Source of the DNA: Spirochaetia bacterium
GTDB lineage: Bacteria > Spirochaetota > Spirochaetia > Treponematales > Rectinemataceae
DNA: 51,839 nt
Reading direction: 5' to 3'
Assembly: GCA_029975555.1 (NCBI GenBank)
Contig: JARKOY010000177.1
Coordinates: forward strand, 1-51,839
Part shown: in pieces, positions 34,295 to 43,194 of the stretch
Layout: each line of letters opens with the position of its first letter
Position numbering within the stretch: position 1 is the first letter of the stretch
Program-made: the position numbers and the translations under genes
The notes under the pieces: generated by a model
Databases searched by the model: none
Seen by the model: the letters and a program-made list of their open reading frames with translations, nothing else
What the model was told of the DNA's origin: nothing

Positions 34295-35713
34295 ATGCGC
34301 CTCATACATTTGAAGCTCGCCGCGCGCAACGTGCGCAGACAACCCCACAGGACGATCGCCCTCGGCGGCGCTGTAGCCTTCAGCGCCCTCGTCATGGCCC
34401 TGATCTCGGGCTTCGTGAACGGCATGGACCTCGCGGTCCAGGACAACGTGACGCTCTACTCGGGCGGCCACGTGCTGGTCTCAGGCTATACCGCAAGCTG
34501 GAGCGGCAGGCTCCAGAACCGATTCGCGGACGATGCAGTCGCGAACATCGTCGAGGGCACGGGCGGCGGCATCCGGACGGTTTCTCCCCTCGCGCAGTCC
34601 AGAGCCACCGTCGTATTCGGCACTCGAGAGATTCAGCTCACGCTCCGCGGCGTCGACTGGTCCAAGGACCAGCTGTACCACGATTCGCTGATACTCACCA
34701 GAGGCGACTGGAAGGGGCTCGAGGGCGCCCGCACCATGCTCATGAGCGCGCAGACCGCGGACCGCTTCGGCCTTGCCGTCGGCGATCAGGTCGTCGTGCG
34801 GCTCACGACGGCTTCTGGCCAGCAGAATGTCACGGATTATAAGGTGGCCGCGATATACGACGACGGGGCCGCAGGCGGCATGAACACGGCATTCGTCGCC
34901 TTCGGAGACCTCGCCGCGGACCTGAACATGAAGTCGAACGAGCAACAAGCGATCGCGGTCTTTTTGAAGAACAGCACCGATGCCGAAAAAGCTGCGCAGT
35001 CCATCGTGGCGGCGCTTTCGGCCAAAGGGTTCACGGTGAGCCGTGGATCGAGCACGGGCGCGGGTGCCTCGAACGCAGGCAGCCCGAACGCGGGCAGCTC
35101 AGACGCTGCCGCTTCAGGTGCGGCCGCCACCCAGGATTCGTCTATAACGGCGCCCGCGTTCCAAGGGGCCGGTGCGTGGGGTGCCCAACAGGGAGCAAAC
35201 CGCCGCCTTGCACCAGGGACAGCCGTCTACCGCATTTCCACGGTCCAGGAGCTCGCAGGCGAAATAGGCTCCGCCCTCGGCTCCATCCGCTGGATCGGCT
35301 ACGCGGTCTTTCTCCTCATGCTCATCGTGAGCGCGACCGGCATCTCGAACTCGTACCGGATGGTGCTGCTCGAGCGGACCAAGGAGATCGGCATGCTGCG
35401 CTGCATCGGGTACAAAAAGAAGGACGTGTTCTCTTCGTTCATCGCGGAAGGGATCCTTCTCGCGGGCGGTGCGGCGCTGGTGGGTATTCTGCTTGCCCTA
35501 CCGATAGGCTTTGGCATTGGCCTTATCCCGTTTAATCCACACGGAGATTTCGGGGCCGCGCTCGTGCGGGGGCATCTGCGCTTTGCCCCTACCGCCGGCC
35601 AACTTTTGTTGATTTTGGTGTTTGTGACGATTGTGGCGATTGCCGCAGTCTTTTTGCCCGCACGGAAGGCGGCTGAAGTAGTGCCTGTGGAGGCACTGAG
35701 AAAAACTGCGTAG
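34295..35713 (+). CDS. FtsX/MacB-type ABC permease 2
   Basis: A 472-residue partner permease of the same architecture: N-terminal helix (GGAVAFSALVMALISGFV), periplasmic domain, then three helices, with LLERTKEIGMLRCIGYKKKDV as the coupling segment. Residues about 245-305 are a low-complexity Ser/Gly/Ala/Asn tract with repeated GSxNAGS-like units, longer than in usual family members. AGAGGAGACTGAC gives the ribosome-binding site before ATG 34295. By analogy with LolCDE, two different permeases with one ATPase act on lipoproteins or lipids in the outer leaflet. The substrate is not proven. Confidence 0.9.
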   Translation: MRLIHLKLAARNVRRQPHRTIALGGAVAFSALVMALISGFVNGMDLAVQDNVTLYSGGHVLVSGYTASWSGRLQNRFADDAVANIVEGTGGGIRTVSPLAQSRATVVFGTREIQLTLRGVDWSKDQLYHDSLILTRGDWKGLEGARTMLMSAQTADRFGLAVGDQVVVRLTTASGQQNVTDYKVAAIYDDGAAGGMNTAFVAFGDLAADLNMKSNEQQAIAVFLKNSTDAEKAAQSIVAALSAKGFTVSRGSSTGAGASNAGSPNAGSSDAAASGAAATQDSSITAPAFQGAGAWGAQQGANRRLAPGTAVYRISTVQELAGEIGSALGSIRWIGYAVFLLMLIVSATGISNSYRMVLLERTKEIGMLRCIGYKKKDVFSSFIAEGILLAGGAALVGILLALPIGFGIGLIPFNPHGDFGAALVRGHLRFAPTAGQLLLILVFVTIVAIAAVFLPARKAAEVVPVEALRKTA

Positions 35714-35726
35714 AGAGGAGCATCCT

Positions 35727-36644
35727 ATGGCGGATATCAGAGGTGTGAAGGTGAGGTTCTCGCATGCGAGGTTGACGAGCAAACTGAGCATCGTGCTCTT
35801 CGGGCTTGTGCTTGTGTTCAGCGCCAGGGCCCAGGGCGGCCCGCCTCCGGGCGGTGGAGGTGGCGGCGGGGGGCCTGGGGGGGGCATCGGCCTGCCTCTC
35901 AATTTTCTCCAGGCGGACAAAGATTATAAATTTCCTGATGATATAACGAAATATACGGCCACGGATTTTCTCATGCTCGTGCGGCGCACCGACATCCGCT
36001 CGAGCTTCTACAAGAGCGACATGAGCGCCACCATCTCGATGGTGACGGTGAGCCCTGACCGCGGCACTCAGACGTTCAAGCAGCAGATTTTCAGGCGCGA
36101 CAAGGACGACGCCTTCCTCATGATCACGCTGGAACCCGAATCGCGCAAGGGCCAGGGCATGCTCCGCGTCGACAACAACATGTGGAGGTACGACCCGACG
36201 AGCCGCAAGTTTACGCACACGACGCTCAAGGACACCTACGAGAACTCCACGGTGACCAACAACGATTTCCGCCGATGGCAGCGCTCCATAGACTATTCCG
36301 TGGAAAAGCTCTCTACGGGCATGCTCGGCAACTACAAGGTCATCATTGGGGAACTCAAGGCGAACAACGACGAGGTTCCCTTCCCCTACATCAAGATGTA
36401 CATCGAGTCGGAGCGGAAGATCGTGCTCAAAGTGGAGGAGTACAGCCTCTCGATGAAGCTCTTGCGCACCGCCTATTACACGCAGTACGTGCAGATCGGC
36501 GATTCCTTTGTGCCGACGGTGCAGATTTTTCAGGACGGCCTAATCCCGGAGAAGCGGTCGCAGGTCACCTACACGAACATTTCGACCAAGCCCCTTCCCG
36601 ATTACTATTTCACCAAAGAGTATTTGGAACGGGTGAGCCAGTAG
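35727..36644 (+). CDS. LolA-like outer membrane lipoprotein-sorting protein
   Basis: A 305-residue secreted protein of the LolA-like family annotated as outer-membrane lipoprotein-sorting. A signal peptide (SIVLFGLVLVFSARAQ) is followed by a Pro/Gly tract (about 37-54) and then the beta-rich domain (RGQTFKQQIFRRDKDDAFLMITL-like strands, GKGQGMLRVDNNMWRYDPTSRK). The fold would carry a hydrophobic ligand through the periplasm. It sits between the ABC permeases and an outer membrane protein gene, so it is the natural shuttle. Ribosome-binding site GAGAGGAG before the ATG. Confidence 0.88.
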   Translation: MADIRGVKVRFSHARLTSKLSIVLFGLVLVFSARAQGGPPPGGGGGGGGPGGGIGLPLNFLQADKDYKFPDDITKYTATDFLMLVRRTDIRSSFYKSDMSATISMVTVSPDRGTQTFKQQIFRRDKDDAFLMITLEPESRKGQGMLRVDNNMWRYDPTSRKFTHTTLKDTYENSTVTNNDFRRWQRSIDYSVEKLSTGMLGNYKVIIGELKANNDEVPFPYIKMYIESERKIVLKVEEYSLSMKLLRTAYYTQYVQIGDSFVPTVQIFQDGLIPEKRSQVTYTNISTKPLPDYYFTKEYLERVSQ

Positions 36645-36654
36645 GAGAACTGTG

Positions 36655-38268
36655 ATGAAAACGAGAAACATGCGCGGCCAGGGGCCGATTGTGGTGATCA
36701 GCGTTTTTCTGGCGTGTGCCCCAGGCCTCTGGGCGCAGACATCCAGCACGTCTACGAGTACGACGCCACCTGCGGTGATCGATGAGAACTCCCTCTTCGG
36801 CGGGCCCAAGGACATCGTCACCGTGATCGACGAGAGCACGGCCTCGGCGGGCACCATCCAGCTCGTCGAGGACACGAAGACCTACCCGGTCTTCCTCATG
36901 AGCGGGAGCGCCGGCGCGGGGCTGTATGGGAGCTATACGCCGGTGGGGGCGAGCTCTTCCGACACCCAGTCGCTCTACGGGGCAGTGAACCTGTCGAGCC
37001 TGGGGATCGATTATCTGCCCACGAAGAACCTCCACTTCTCCGTATCCGGCGATCTGCTCGCGGTCCCCAACGACATTGTCGCGGCTTCCGTAACCACATA
37101 TGCGGACCTGAGGTACAGCGAGCTCGTGCGGCTCTACGCGGAGGGTTCCTTCAACTAAGATCCTTCCAACTATCTGTCGACCAAGGATTATTCCACGCCG
37201 ACCTACAGCCTCGATGAGCTCTTCGTGGACACGCACATCAACGAAAAGGTCTTCTTTCGGCTTGGCAAGCAGCGCATCCGCTGGGGTGTGGGATACTGGT
37301 ATCAACCTTCGGACGTCCTCAGCCTGTCGGCGATCGACCCCGACGACCCCACCGCCGCGCGCGACGGTCCCTTTGCGTTCAAGGCGGATATGCCCATGGG
37401 GCTCAACCACTTGATGGTCTACATGGTGCCGCCGGTTTCGGAGTCTGCAGCATCTTCGTCCATCGCGACCAAATACGACCTTGTCGTCAACGGCTGGGAG
37501 CTGAGCTTTGGAGGGTACGGCCGCGCCGACATGCTCGCCAGGCCCCGCGCCATCTTCTCTTTTACCGGCGCGATCGGCCCCTTCGATGTGTACGGCGAAA
37601 ATGTTCTCCTCTACGGGTCCGACCGGATATACGTGAGGGAATCTTCCACGACTCCGGGCACCTACGAGACCTATCGCCAAGAAAATTCGATCTTCTTCCA
37701 GTCGACCCTGGGCATCAAATACTCGGTGAGCAAATCGAGCGGCCTTTCGTACTCCTTCCACGTGCAGGGGTACTACAACGGCACGGGCTATGCGGACTCG
37801 AGCATTCTGCAGAACGCGAAGGCCATAGCCGCGATAAAGGCCGCCTATCCCGACACCTATAAGGGCAGCGTGACCGCCACCGGCGCAGGCATGTGGTACC
37901 TCGCAGGGTCGGCTTCGGTGTCGGGACGCTTCGGAGAGGGACGGAACCTCACGCAGGTGACGGGGTCGGCCTATGCCATGACCAACTTCTCGGACCGCTC
38001 GCTGCGCTTCAACCCCAAACTCGAGGTGGCCATAGGGGATCGCGGAGGCCGCGCGACCATCACGCTTTCCTGCTTGACTGCGATGGGGAACACAGGTTCA
38101 GAATATGCTCCGAAGGGGAACAGGACGACCCCGGCGCTCTCCCTCAGCGCCCTCAACGATGCGATCGAGCTCGAGGTCTCCGCTCCCATCTCGTTGAACA
38201 CCGATTTTTCGGTGAAGAAGGTGCAGACCGCGTTCAGCCTCTTCTGGAACGCGGTTCAGTTCGATTGA
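36655..38268 (+). pseudogene. Outer membrane protein gene interrupted by an in-frame TAA
   Basis: One continuous reading frame of 537 codons runs from ATG 36655 (GGAG at 36644-36647) to 38268, apart from a single TAA at 37156-37158 (codon 168). Upstream of it are a signal peptide (GPIVVISVFLACAPGLWAQ) and beta-strand-like segments. Downstream the same frame continues as clean sequence with alternating strand patterns (FFRLGKQRIRWGVGYWY ...). The codon before the stop is Asn (AAC), and one base change from TAC or TAT would give it. It could be a nonsense mutation, a sequencing error, or a true split gene. The protein looks like a beta-barrel partner of the LolA-like protein upstream. The family is not recognised with certainty. 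Confidence 0.75.
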
Positions 38269-38275
38269 GCCGTGT

Positions 38276-38310
38276 CGGCGCTCCGGCGCGACAAAAAGCC
38301 GGAGCCGCCG
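38276..38310 (+). terminator. Intercistronic hairpin before the response regulator
   Basis: GCTCCGGC (38280-38287) pairs with GCCGGAGC (38298-38305), extended by CGGC/GCCG around a bulged C. It ends directly against the regulator's ribosome-binding site (38311-38320). It has no T tract. It may reduce readthrough from the structural genes or tune translation of the regulator. Confidence 0.5.
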
Positions 38311-38321
38311 AAGGAGGGGGC

Positions 38322-39029
38322 ATGCATGGCAGAATTTTGATTGTGGAGGACACAAAGGAGCTGGCCGAGCTCTACATGCTCTATCTTCAAAATGAAGGGT
38401 TCGAGTGCAGGCTCGCGTTCGACGCGGAGACCGCCCTTCCCATGGCACACGATGAGGAGTGGGACCTCATCGTGCTCGACATCAATCTTCCGGGCATGGA
38501 TGGTTTTCAGTTCCTCGAGCGGCTGCGAAAGACCAAGTCCACGCCCGTGATGATTTTGACGGCACGGGAGGCCGACGAAGATGTCATTTTGGGGCTTGGC
38601 GTGGGTGCCGACGACTTCGTCACAAAGCCATGCCCGCCTAAGGTCTTGGCGGCGCGCGTCCGCGCCCACATCAGGCGGACCATCACCCTCCAGACCCGCC
38701 AGAACGGCAGCATGGTCAGATTCGGTCCCTTCGAGCTCGACATCGAAGGCATGTATCTCACCAAAGACAGCGAGCCTGTGAGCCTGTCCGCCAGAGAATT
38801 CAACATATTGAAAGAACTCGTGACCAACCCGGGCAAGCCCTTTACGCCAGAAGACCTCTATGCCAAGGTCTGGGGTCAGCAATACGGAGACGTCAGCGCC
38901 GTGGGGGTGTACATCCAGAGACTGCGGAAGAAGATCGAGGACGATCCTGCCAATCCTTTCTACATACAGACCCAATACGGAATGGGGTATCGCTTCAATC
39001 CAGAGGCCTTTGCAGAGGCAAAGCCGTGA
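38322..39029 (+). CDS. OmpR-family response regulator
   Basis: A 235-residue two-component regulator. The receiver (residues 1-120) has the acidic pair in LIVEDTKELA, the phosphorylated Asp in DLIVLDINLPGMDG, Thr in MILTARE and Lys in FVTKPCPPK. The winged-helix domain (about 130-232) ends in YIQTQYGMGYRF, typical of OmpR/PhoB. AAGGAGGGGG precedes ATG 38322; a longer frame upstream is not supported. Its stop overlaps the kinase GTG. It follows the envelope ABC system, which is its likely target. Confidence 0.95.
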   Translation: MHGRILIVEDTKELAELYMLYLQNEGFECRLAFDAETALPMAHDEEWDLIVLDINLPGMDGFQFLERLRKTKSTPVMILTAREADEDVILGLGVGADDFVTKPCPPKVLAARVRAHIRRTITLQTRQNGSMVRFGPFELDIEGMYLTKDSEPVSLSAREFNILKELVTNPGKPFTPEDLYAKVWGQQYGDVSAVGVYIQRLRKKIEDDPANPFYIQTQYGMGYRFNPEAFAEAKP

Positions 39030-40426
39030 AACTGAAACTCCGCACGCAGTTTACGATTCTCATTGTCGCGGTGACGCTTTTCCCTATCATTTTCGGTCTG
39101 CTCGTCTTCACTGGTCAGAGGAACAAGCGCGATCCGCGCGAGCCGACGAGGATATTCCTGAACGAAGTGGCGGCGCGGTGGAAGCAAAACCCGAACCTCA
39201 GCATCGAGGACATCAGAATGGCGGGAGAGGAGTCGGGGCTTCCGATCATCAACGCGGCGCTCATCTCGCCCGACGGGACGGTCCAGGTATCGTCGTTCAA
39301 AGAATTGCCCGCAGGCACCACGCTGGAACTCAAGGACCTGGTCAGCCCACCCATGACTCCCCCTGGAGGCAGACCTCGGCCTGAGCTTCGGTTTTTGCCC
39401 ATCGATACGGCTCTGGAAAAAAGCCCCCTCTTGCTCTTTGACATCCAGCCCTTCTGGTCGAAAGAGGATGTCCGGAACCGGAATTTCATGCTGATAGCGA
39501 GTTTCGCCCTGGGGGCCTTCGTCGTTGCAGGGTTGATGTCGCTCATGATACTCCGCTCGACGAATACGGCGATCAAAAACCTCATCGACGACACGGCGAT
39601 TGTGGCGAGCGGGCGACTCGATCACGAAGTCAAAGGAAGCGGCGCCGAGGAGCTCAGGTCCCTGGCGGACAGCATAAACCGCATGCGCCTCACGCTGCGC
39701 GACATGATCTCCAGGCGCATGAACATGCTCATCGGCGTGAGTCACGACCTCAAGACCCCGATCGCGCTCATTCAGGGCTACACCGATGCGCTCAAGGACA
39801 ACATGGCGAGCGACGAGGCGACGAGGATGCATTACTTGGAGATCATCAGGGAAAAGAGCGCCCAGCTCGAGGACCTCGTCTCTGACCTCATCGAGTTCAT
39901 GAAGATCGATGACTTCAACGTGCCGCAGGAGACCGTGGACATGGTCCCCCTCATGATTTCGCTCGGGAAGCGCTTCGAGGAGGACGCGCGGCTCTTGGGG
40001 CTCGAGTTGACCTACGGCTTCGGCCGACTCGGCTCGGCGCCGTCGAAGGAGACGCCACCCAAAGTCCCGAACGTCAAGATGAACCGGCCACTCTTCGAGC
40101 GCGCCGTCGAGAACCTTGTCTCGAATGCGTTCCGGTACACGGGGCCTGGCGGGAAAGTGGAACTGCTGTTGAGCGTGGAAGGGGGGCAGCCTGTGCTCAC
40201 CGTCGCGGACAATGGGCCCGGCGTGCCCAACGACGAGCTGTCCTACATCTTCGACGCATTCTACAGGGGGACCCACTCCCGGCAGGAGGCGGGGTATGGC
40301 CTTGGACTCACCATCGTCAAATCGGTGGTCGATCTCCACGGATGGACCATCGCGGCGCAAAACAGGCAGCCTTCCGACGGGCACGGCCTTGTGGTGACCA
40401 TCCGGATGAAGGCCGCGGCGGCGTAG
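39026..40426 (+). CDS. Sensor histidine kinase partner
   Basis: A 466-residue membrane kinase starting at GTG 39026, inside the regulator's stop (GTGA). TM1 lies at about 8-30. An extracytoplasmic domain (about 35-150) follows, then TM2 near 155-178 and a HAMP-like segment. The phosphoacceptor H-box is GVSHDLKTPIALI. The ATP-binding domain has the N-box NLVSNAFRYTG, and glycine motifs VADNGPGVP and GYGLGLTIVKSVVDLHGW. Its ligand is unknown. Given the operon it may sense envelope or lipid stress. Confidence 0.94.
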   Translation: MKLKLRTQFTILIVAVTLFPIIFGLLVFTGQRNKRDPREPTRIFLNEVAARWKQNPNLSIEDIRMAGEESGLPIINAALISPDGTVQVSSFKELPAGTTLELKDLVSPPMTPPGGRPRPELRFLPIDTALEKSPLLLFDIQPFWSKEDVRNRNFMLIASFALGAFVVAGLMSLMILRSTNTAIKNLIDDTAIVASGRLDHEVKGSGAEELRSLADSINRMRLTLRDMISRRMNMLIGVSHDLKTPIALIQGYTDALKDNMASDEATRMHYLEIIREKSAQLEDLVSDLIEFMKIDDFNVPQETVDMVPLMISLGKRFEEDARLLGLELTYGFGRLGSAPSKETPPKVPNVKMNRPLFERAVENLVSNAFRYTGPGGKVELLLSVEGGQPVLTVADNGPGVPNDELSYIFDAFYRGTHSRQEAGYGLGLTIVKSVVDLHGWTIAAQNRQPSDGHGLVVTIRMKAAAA

Positions 40427-40432
40427 GCGGCC

Positions 40433-40501
40433 AAGGCGCGTGCCTGCCCTACAGGCTGACACATGCTCATGGCTCCGACGTGTGCGCGAGGCACGCGCCT
40501 T
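40433..40501. repeat. Large inverted repeat between convergent genes
   Basis: AAGGCGCGTGCCT (40433-40445) and its exact complement AGGCACGCGCCTT (40489-40501) form a 13-bp stem around a 43-base loop that itself has smaller hairpins. It begins 6 bases past the kinase stop and ends 77 bases before the stop of the opposite-strand LarA-like gene. No T tract on either side. It may be a bidirectional terminator or mRNA-end stabiliser, or a member of a dispersed palindromic element. Confidence 0.55.
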
Positions 40502-40577
40502 GTGCTGGCACGTGCGTCAAGCCGCGCCTCGGTGTGCCCGGCTTTACCCCAGCGCACAGCGCGCCGGCACATCGGCT

Positions 40578-41864
40578 TCATGCGCTCTGCATGCGCTTTG
40601 CGGTCGACCAGAGCCCGAGCGCAGGATTCGGCACGAAGAAAAAGACCTCGCCGTCGGCGGTCGTGTGGAAGCCGGCGAGCCTGCCGTGGGGCGCGTAGCG
40701 TTCGAGTGCGTGGTCGAGGTCGGCCCATTGGTAGCCCACCGAGGCGATCTCTTCCTTGCTGACGGAGTGTCCAGGGGCATAGGTGATGCGGAAGCGGCCT
40801 TCGCTGGAGCCGTGGATGAGGTGGGCGGCGGCGGAGAGGTTGCCCGCAAGGGCAGGCTCGCGGGCGACGAGGGCTTGTATTTCTGCGCTCGGGCGGTAGC
40901 CGTAGCGCCGGATCACCGCGTCGATGTTCGGGTCTTCGCCGAAACTGCGCAGCCCAGGTGCGAGGATGAGTAGCTCGCCGCCGTCGGCCATCGCCATCCT
41001 CGTGCGGTAAATCGACTTGTTGCCGAGCCACGTGCTGCGGTACTCTTCTGGGTCGAGCCACACCACCGCTTTCTGAATCGGCTCCTCCAAAAGCTGGATG
41101 TTGACCTGCGCGGACAGGGCTGCTGCCTCTTCGAAACAGCGCCTGTCGAGGCTTGAAAAATATCCCCGCAGCGCAAGAGAGCCGTCCTCGGCCGGGCCTA
41201 TCACCGTGAGAATCCACGCGATGGGCGGGATCTTCCCCGCGGCCACGCCCAGCGCCTCGTCGAACAGCGCCCGCACCGGCGTATTCGCCCGCCCCATGAT
41301 TCCCTCCATGCCGCACACCGCGCCGAGGTAGTGACTGCGGTCGATCGCCTCTTTCCCCCCTGTGCCGACGAAAATGTTCTTCGCGTGGTTGGCCATCCCC
41401 GCCACTTCGTGGGGCACGACCTGCCCTACGGAGAAGATGAAGTCGACATCCCCCGACGACAGAAGTCTATTTGCCTGGACTGGATAAGAGTACTGCACTT
41501 TTCCGCCGGAAATTTCGCGGACGCGGCTCTCCGGTATGCGGCCGAGCTCTGCGACATCTCGTCTCCAGTCGTGGGCCCTAAAAAGCGTCTGGGGAGAGCC
41601 CGGAAACATGCGTGCGATCTCCGCCTTCGTCATCTGTGAATGAGTCCCGAGGGCGGGCATGATCGCTGCAACCCTCGGGCCCAACTTTGCGACGAGCAGG
41701 TCGGTGATCTGGCCTGCTCGCGAGTGGAGGCGGGTGATGTCCGGCGGAATGATGAGGATGCGCTTCGCCTTGCGTGCGCCGGAACCTTCGATGGTCCTCT
41801 CCACCAAAGCCTCGAGCTCCTCGTCTTGTATGCTCCGGTTCAGGTTCTTCTCAGCTACGTACAT
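40578..41864 (-). CDS. LarA-type (DUF2088) nickel racemase/epimerase homologue
   Basis: A 428-residue cytoplasmic enzyme of the LarA superfamily. LarA uses a nickel-pincer (NPN) cofactor on a Lys. The key positions keep the spacing of L. plantarum LarA: His75 (GTHSQMT, LarA His108), His152 (VVPHEVAG, His174), Lys162 (NHAKNI, Lys184) and His178 (RSHYLG, His200), so cofactor loading is plausible. GGGGGAG precedes ATG 41864. Known members racemise lactate, malate or aldonates. Here it is divergent from the hexuronate genes, so an aldonate or uronate-derived 2-hydroxy acid is the better guess. The cofactor-making LarBCE genes are not in the window. Confidence 0.88.
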   Translation of the reverse strand: MYVAEKNLNRSIQDEELEALVERTIEGSGARKAKRILIIPPDITRLHSRAGQITDLLVAKLGPRVAAIMPALGTHSQMTKAEIARMFPGSPQTLFRAHDWRRDVAELGRIPESRVREISGGKVQYSYPVQANRLLSSGDVDFIFSVGQVVPHEVAGMANHAKNIFVGTGGKEAIDRSHYLGAVCGMEGIMGRANTPVRALFDEALGVAAGKIPPIAWILTVIGPAEDGSLALRGYFSSLDRRCFEEAAALSAQVNIQLLEEPIQKAVVWLDPEEYRSTWLGNKSIYRTRMAMADGGELLILAPGLRSFGEDPNIDAVIRRYGYRPSAEIQALVAREPALAGNLSAAAHLIHGSSEGRFRITYAPGHSVSKEEIASVGYQWADLDHALERYAPHGRLAGFHTTADGEVFFFVPNPALGLWSTAKRMQSA

Positions 41865-41924
41865 CGTGGTGCTCCCCCTGTGGCGGCATTGTTGTGGCCC
41901 TTGCGCGGCTTCTCTTCGGTCGAC

Positions 41925-41944
41925 ATTATATACAAAGATATACA
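41925..41944. promoter_or_regulatory. Overlapping divergent promoter between LarA-like gene and uxaE
   Basis: The minus strand has a perfect TATAAT (41930-41925) suited to the LarA-like gene, without a good -35. The plus strand carries TATACA twice, at 41929-41934 and 41939-41944, one helical turn apart. The ten-base direct repeat could be a regulator site controlling both directions. Confidence 0.4.
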
Positions 41945-41958
41945 TGGAGGAATAGGGA

Positions 41959-43191
41959 ATGCAACTTTCGCGTTTTTCCATTGGAACTGGTGATCGTTTC
42001 GGCCTCGAAGGTGAGGCGCAGATTGCGGCGTTCAAAGAATTGCGCGCCCATGGCGGCGAGGCGGATATCGTCTGGAACAAGAGCAACCGCGAGCACGTGA
42101 TCATTGGTTCATCCCCTGCAGATCAGGCTGCGGCGGCCGCCGCAGCGATACAGCGTACCGGCTGGGACGGCAGATGGTTCGTCGATGCCGACCATATCAC
42201 CCTTAAGACCGTCGACTGGTTCATACCTCACTGCAATTTCTTTACGATCGATGTCGCCGAAGCGATAGGGAAGAAGGCTTCTGCGGAGGCGCGCGCGGCC
42301 TATCTCGAACGGGCGAAGTTCCTTCTCGAAGAGGGCGCAGCGCCCGTGCCTGTCACCCAGGTCGACATCGAAACCGTGGCCGACAAATTCCTTGCCTCTG
42401 TTCAAGAAGCGGGCACCACGTACCGCTATATCGCCGCAAAAAAGCCGAATGACTCTTTTGTCGTCGAACTTTCGATGGACGAAACCGATGCCCCGCAGAC
42501 GCCCGCACAGGTGGCCGCAATCCTTGTAGCGGTGGCGGCCGAGAATATACCCCTTGCCACATTTGCGCCGCGCTTCCCAGGGAAATTCCTCAAGGGCATC
42601 GACTATGTGGGCGATGTGGCGGAATTTCTAAGTGCCTTCGAGGCGGAGACGAGGATCGTGCTGTGGGCTTCGGAAAAGCTCGGGCTGCCCAAAGGGCTCA
42701 AGCTTTCCGTGCACACGGGGAGCGACAAGTTCAAGCTTTATAAGGGAATTCACGAGATCCTCGTGCGGCTCGGCGCCGGCGTGCACCTGAAGACCGCGGG
42801 CACGACCTGGCTTGAGGAAATCGTGGGGCTCGCGGAGGCCGGCGGCGACGGGCTTACCCTTGCGAAGAGGGTCTATGCGGCTGCCTACGCCAGAATCGAT
42901 GAGCTTGTGGCTCCTTACGCGAACGTCGTCGAAATCGACAGGGCGCGCCTGCCTCGTCCGGAGGATGTCGCAGCCTGGGATTCTGCCACCTTCGTGCACG
43001 CGCTGCGCCATGAGCCTGGTTCCTCGACGATGCAGTCTGACATGCGCCAGCTCATGCACGTGGGCTTCAAGGTGGCCGCAGAGATGGGCAAGGAATACAC
43101 CGACGCCCTTCTGGAATACCGCGAGTCGGTGGCGCGCAATGTCCAGCGCAACTTGTATGCGCGCCATCTTCTGCCACTCATCCTCGGCTGA
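41959..43191 (+). CDS. uxaE: Tagaturonate epimerase
   Basis: A 410-residue enzyme of the UxaE family, first described in Thermotoga, converting D-tagaturonate and D-fructuronate into each other. It matches through SIGTGDRFG, WNKSNREHVIIGS, WFVDADHITLKTVDWFI, DFFTIDVAEAIG-like residues, KLSVHTGSDKFKLY and the final HLLPLILG. This joins galacturonate and glucuronate breakdown through one branch. GGAGG precedes the ATG. The sensor kinase ATG follows 3 bases after its stop, so enzyme and regulator genes share a message. Confidence 0.92.
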   Translation: MQLSRFSIGTGDRFGLEGEAQIAAFKELRAHGGEADIVWNKSNREHVIIGSSPADQAAAAAAAIQRTGWDGRWFVDADHITLKTVDWFIPHCNFFTIDVAEAIGKKASAEARAAYLERAKFLLEEGAAPVPVTQVDIETVADKFLASVQEAGTTYRYIAAKKPNDSFVVELSMDETDAPQTPAQVAAILVAVAAENIPLATFAPRFPGKFLKGIDYVGDVAEFLSAFEAETRIVLWASEKLGLPKGLKLSVHTGSDKFKLYKGIHEILVRLGAGVHLKTAGTTWLEEIVGLAEAGGDGLTLAKRVYAAAYARIDELVAPYANVVEIDRARLPRPEDVAAWDSATFVHALRHEPGSSTMQSDMRQLMHVGFKVAAEMGKEYTDALLEYRESVARNVQRNLYARHLLPLILG

Positions 43192-43194
43192 GTC

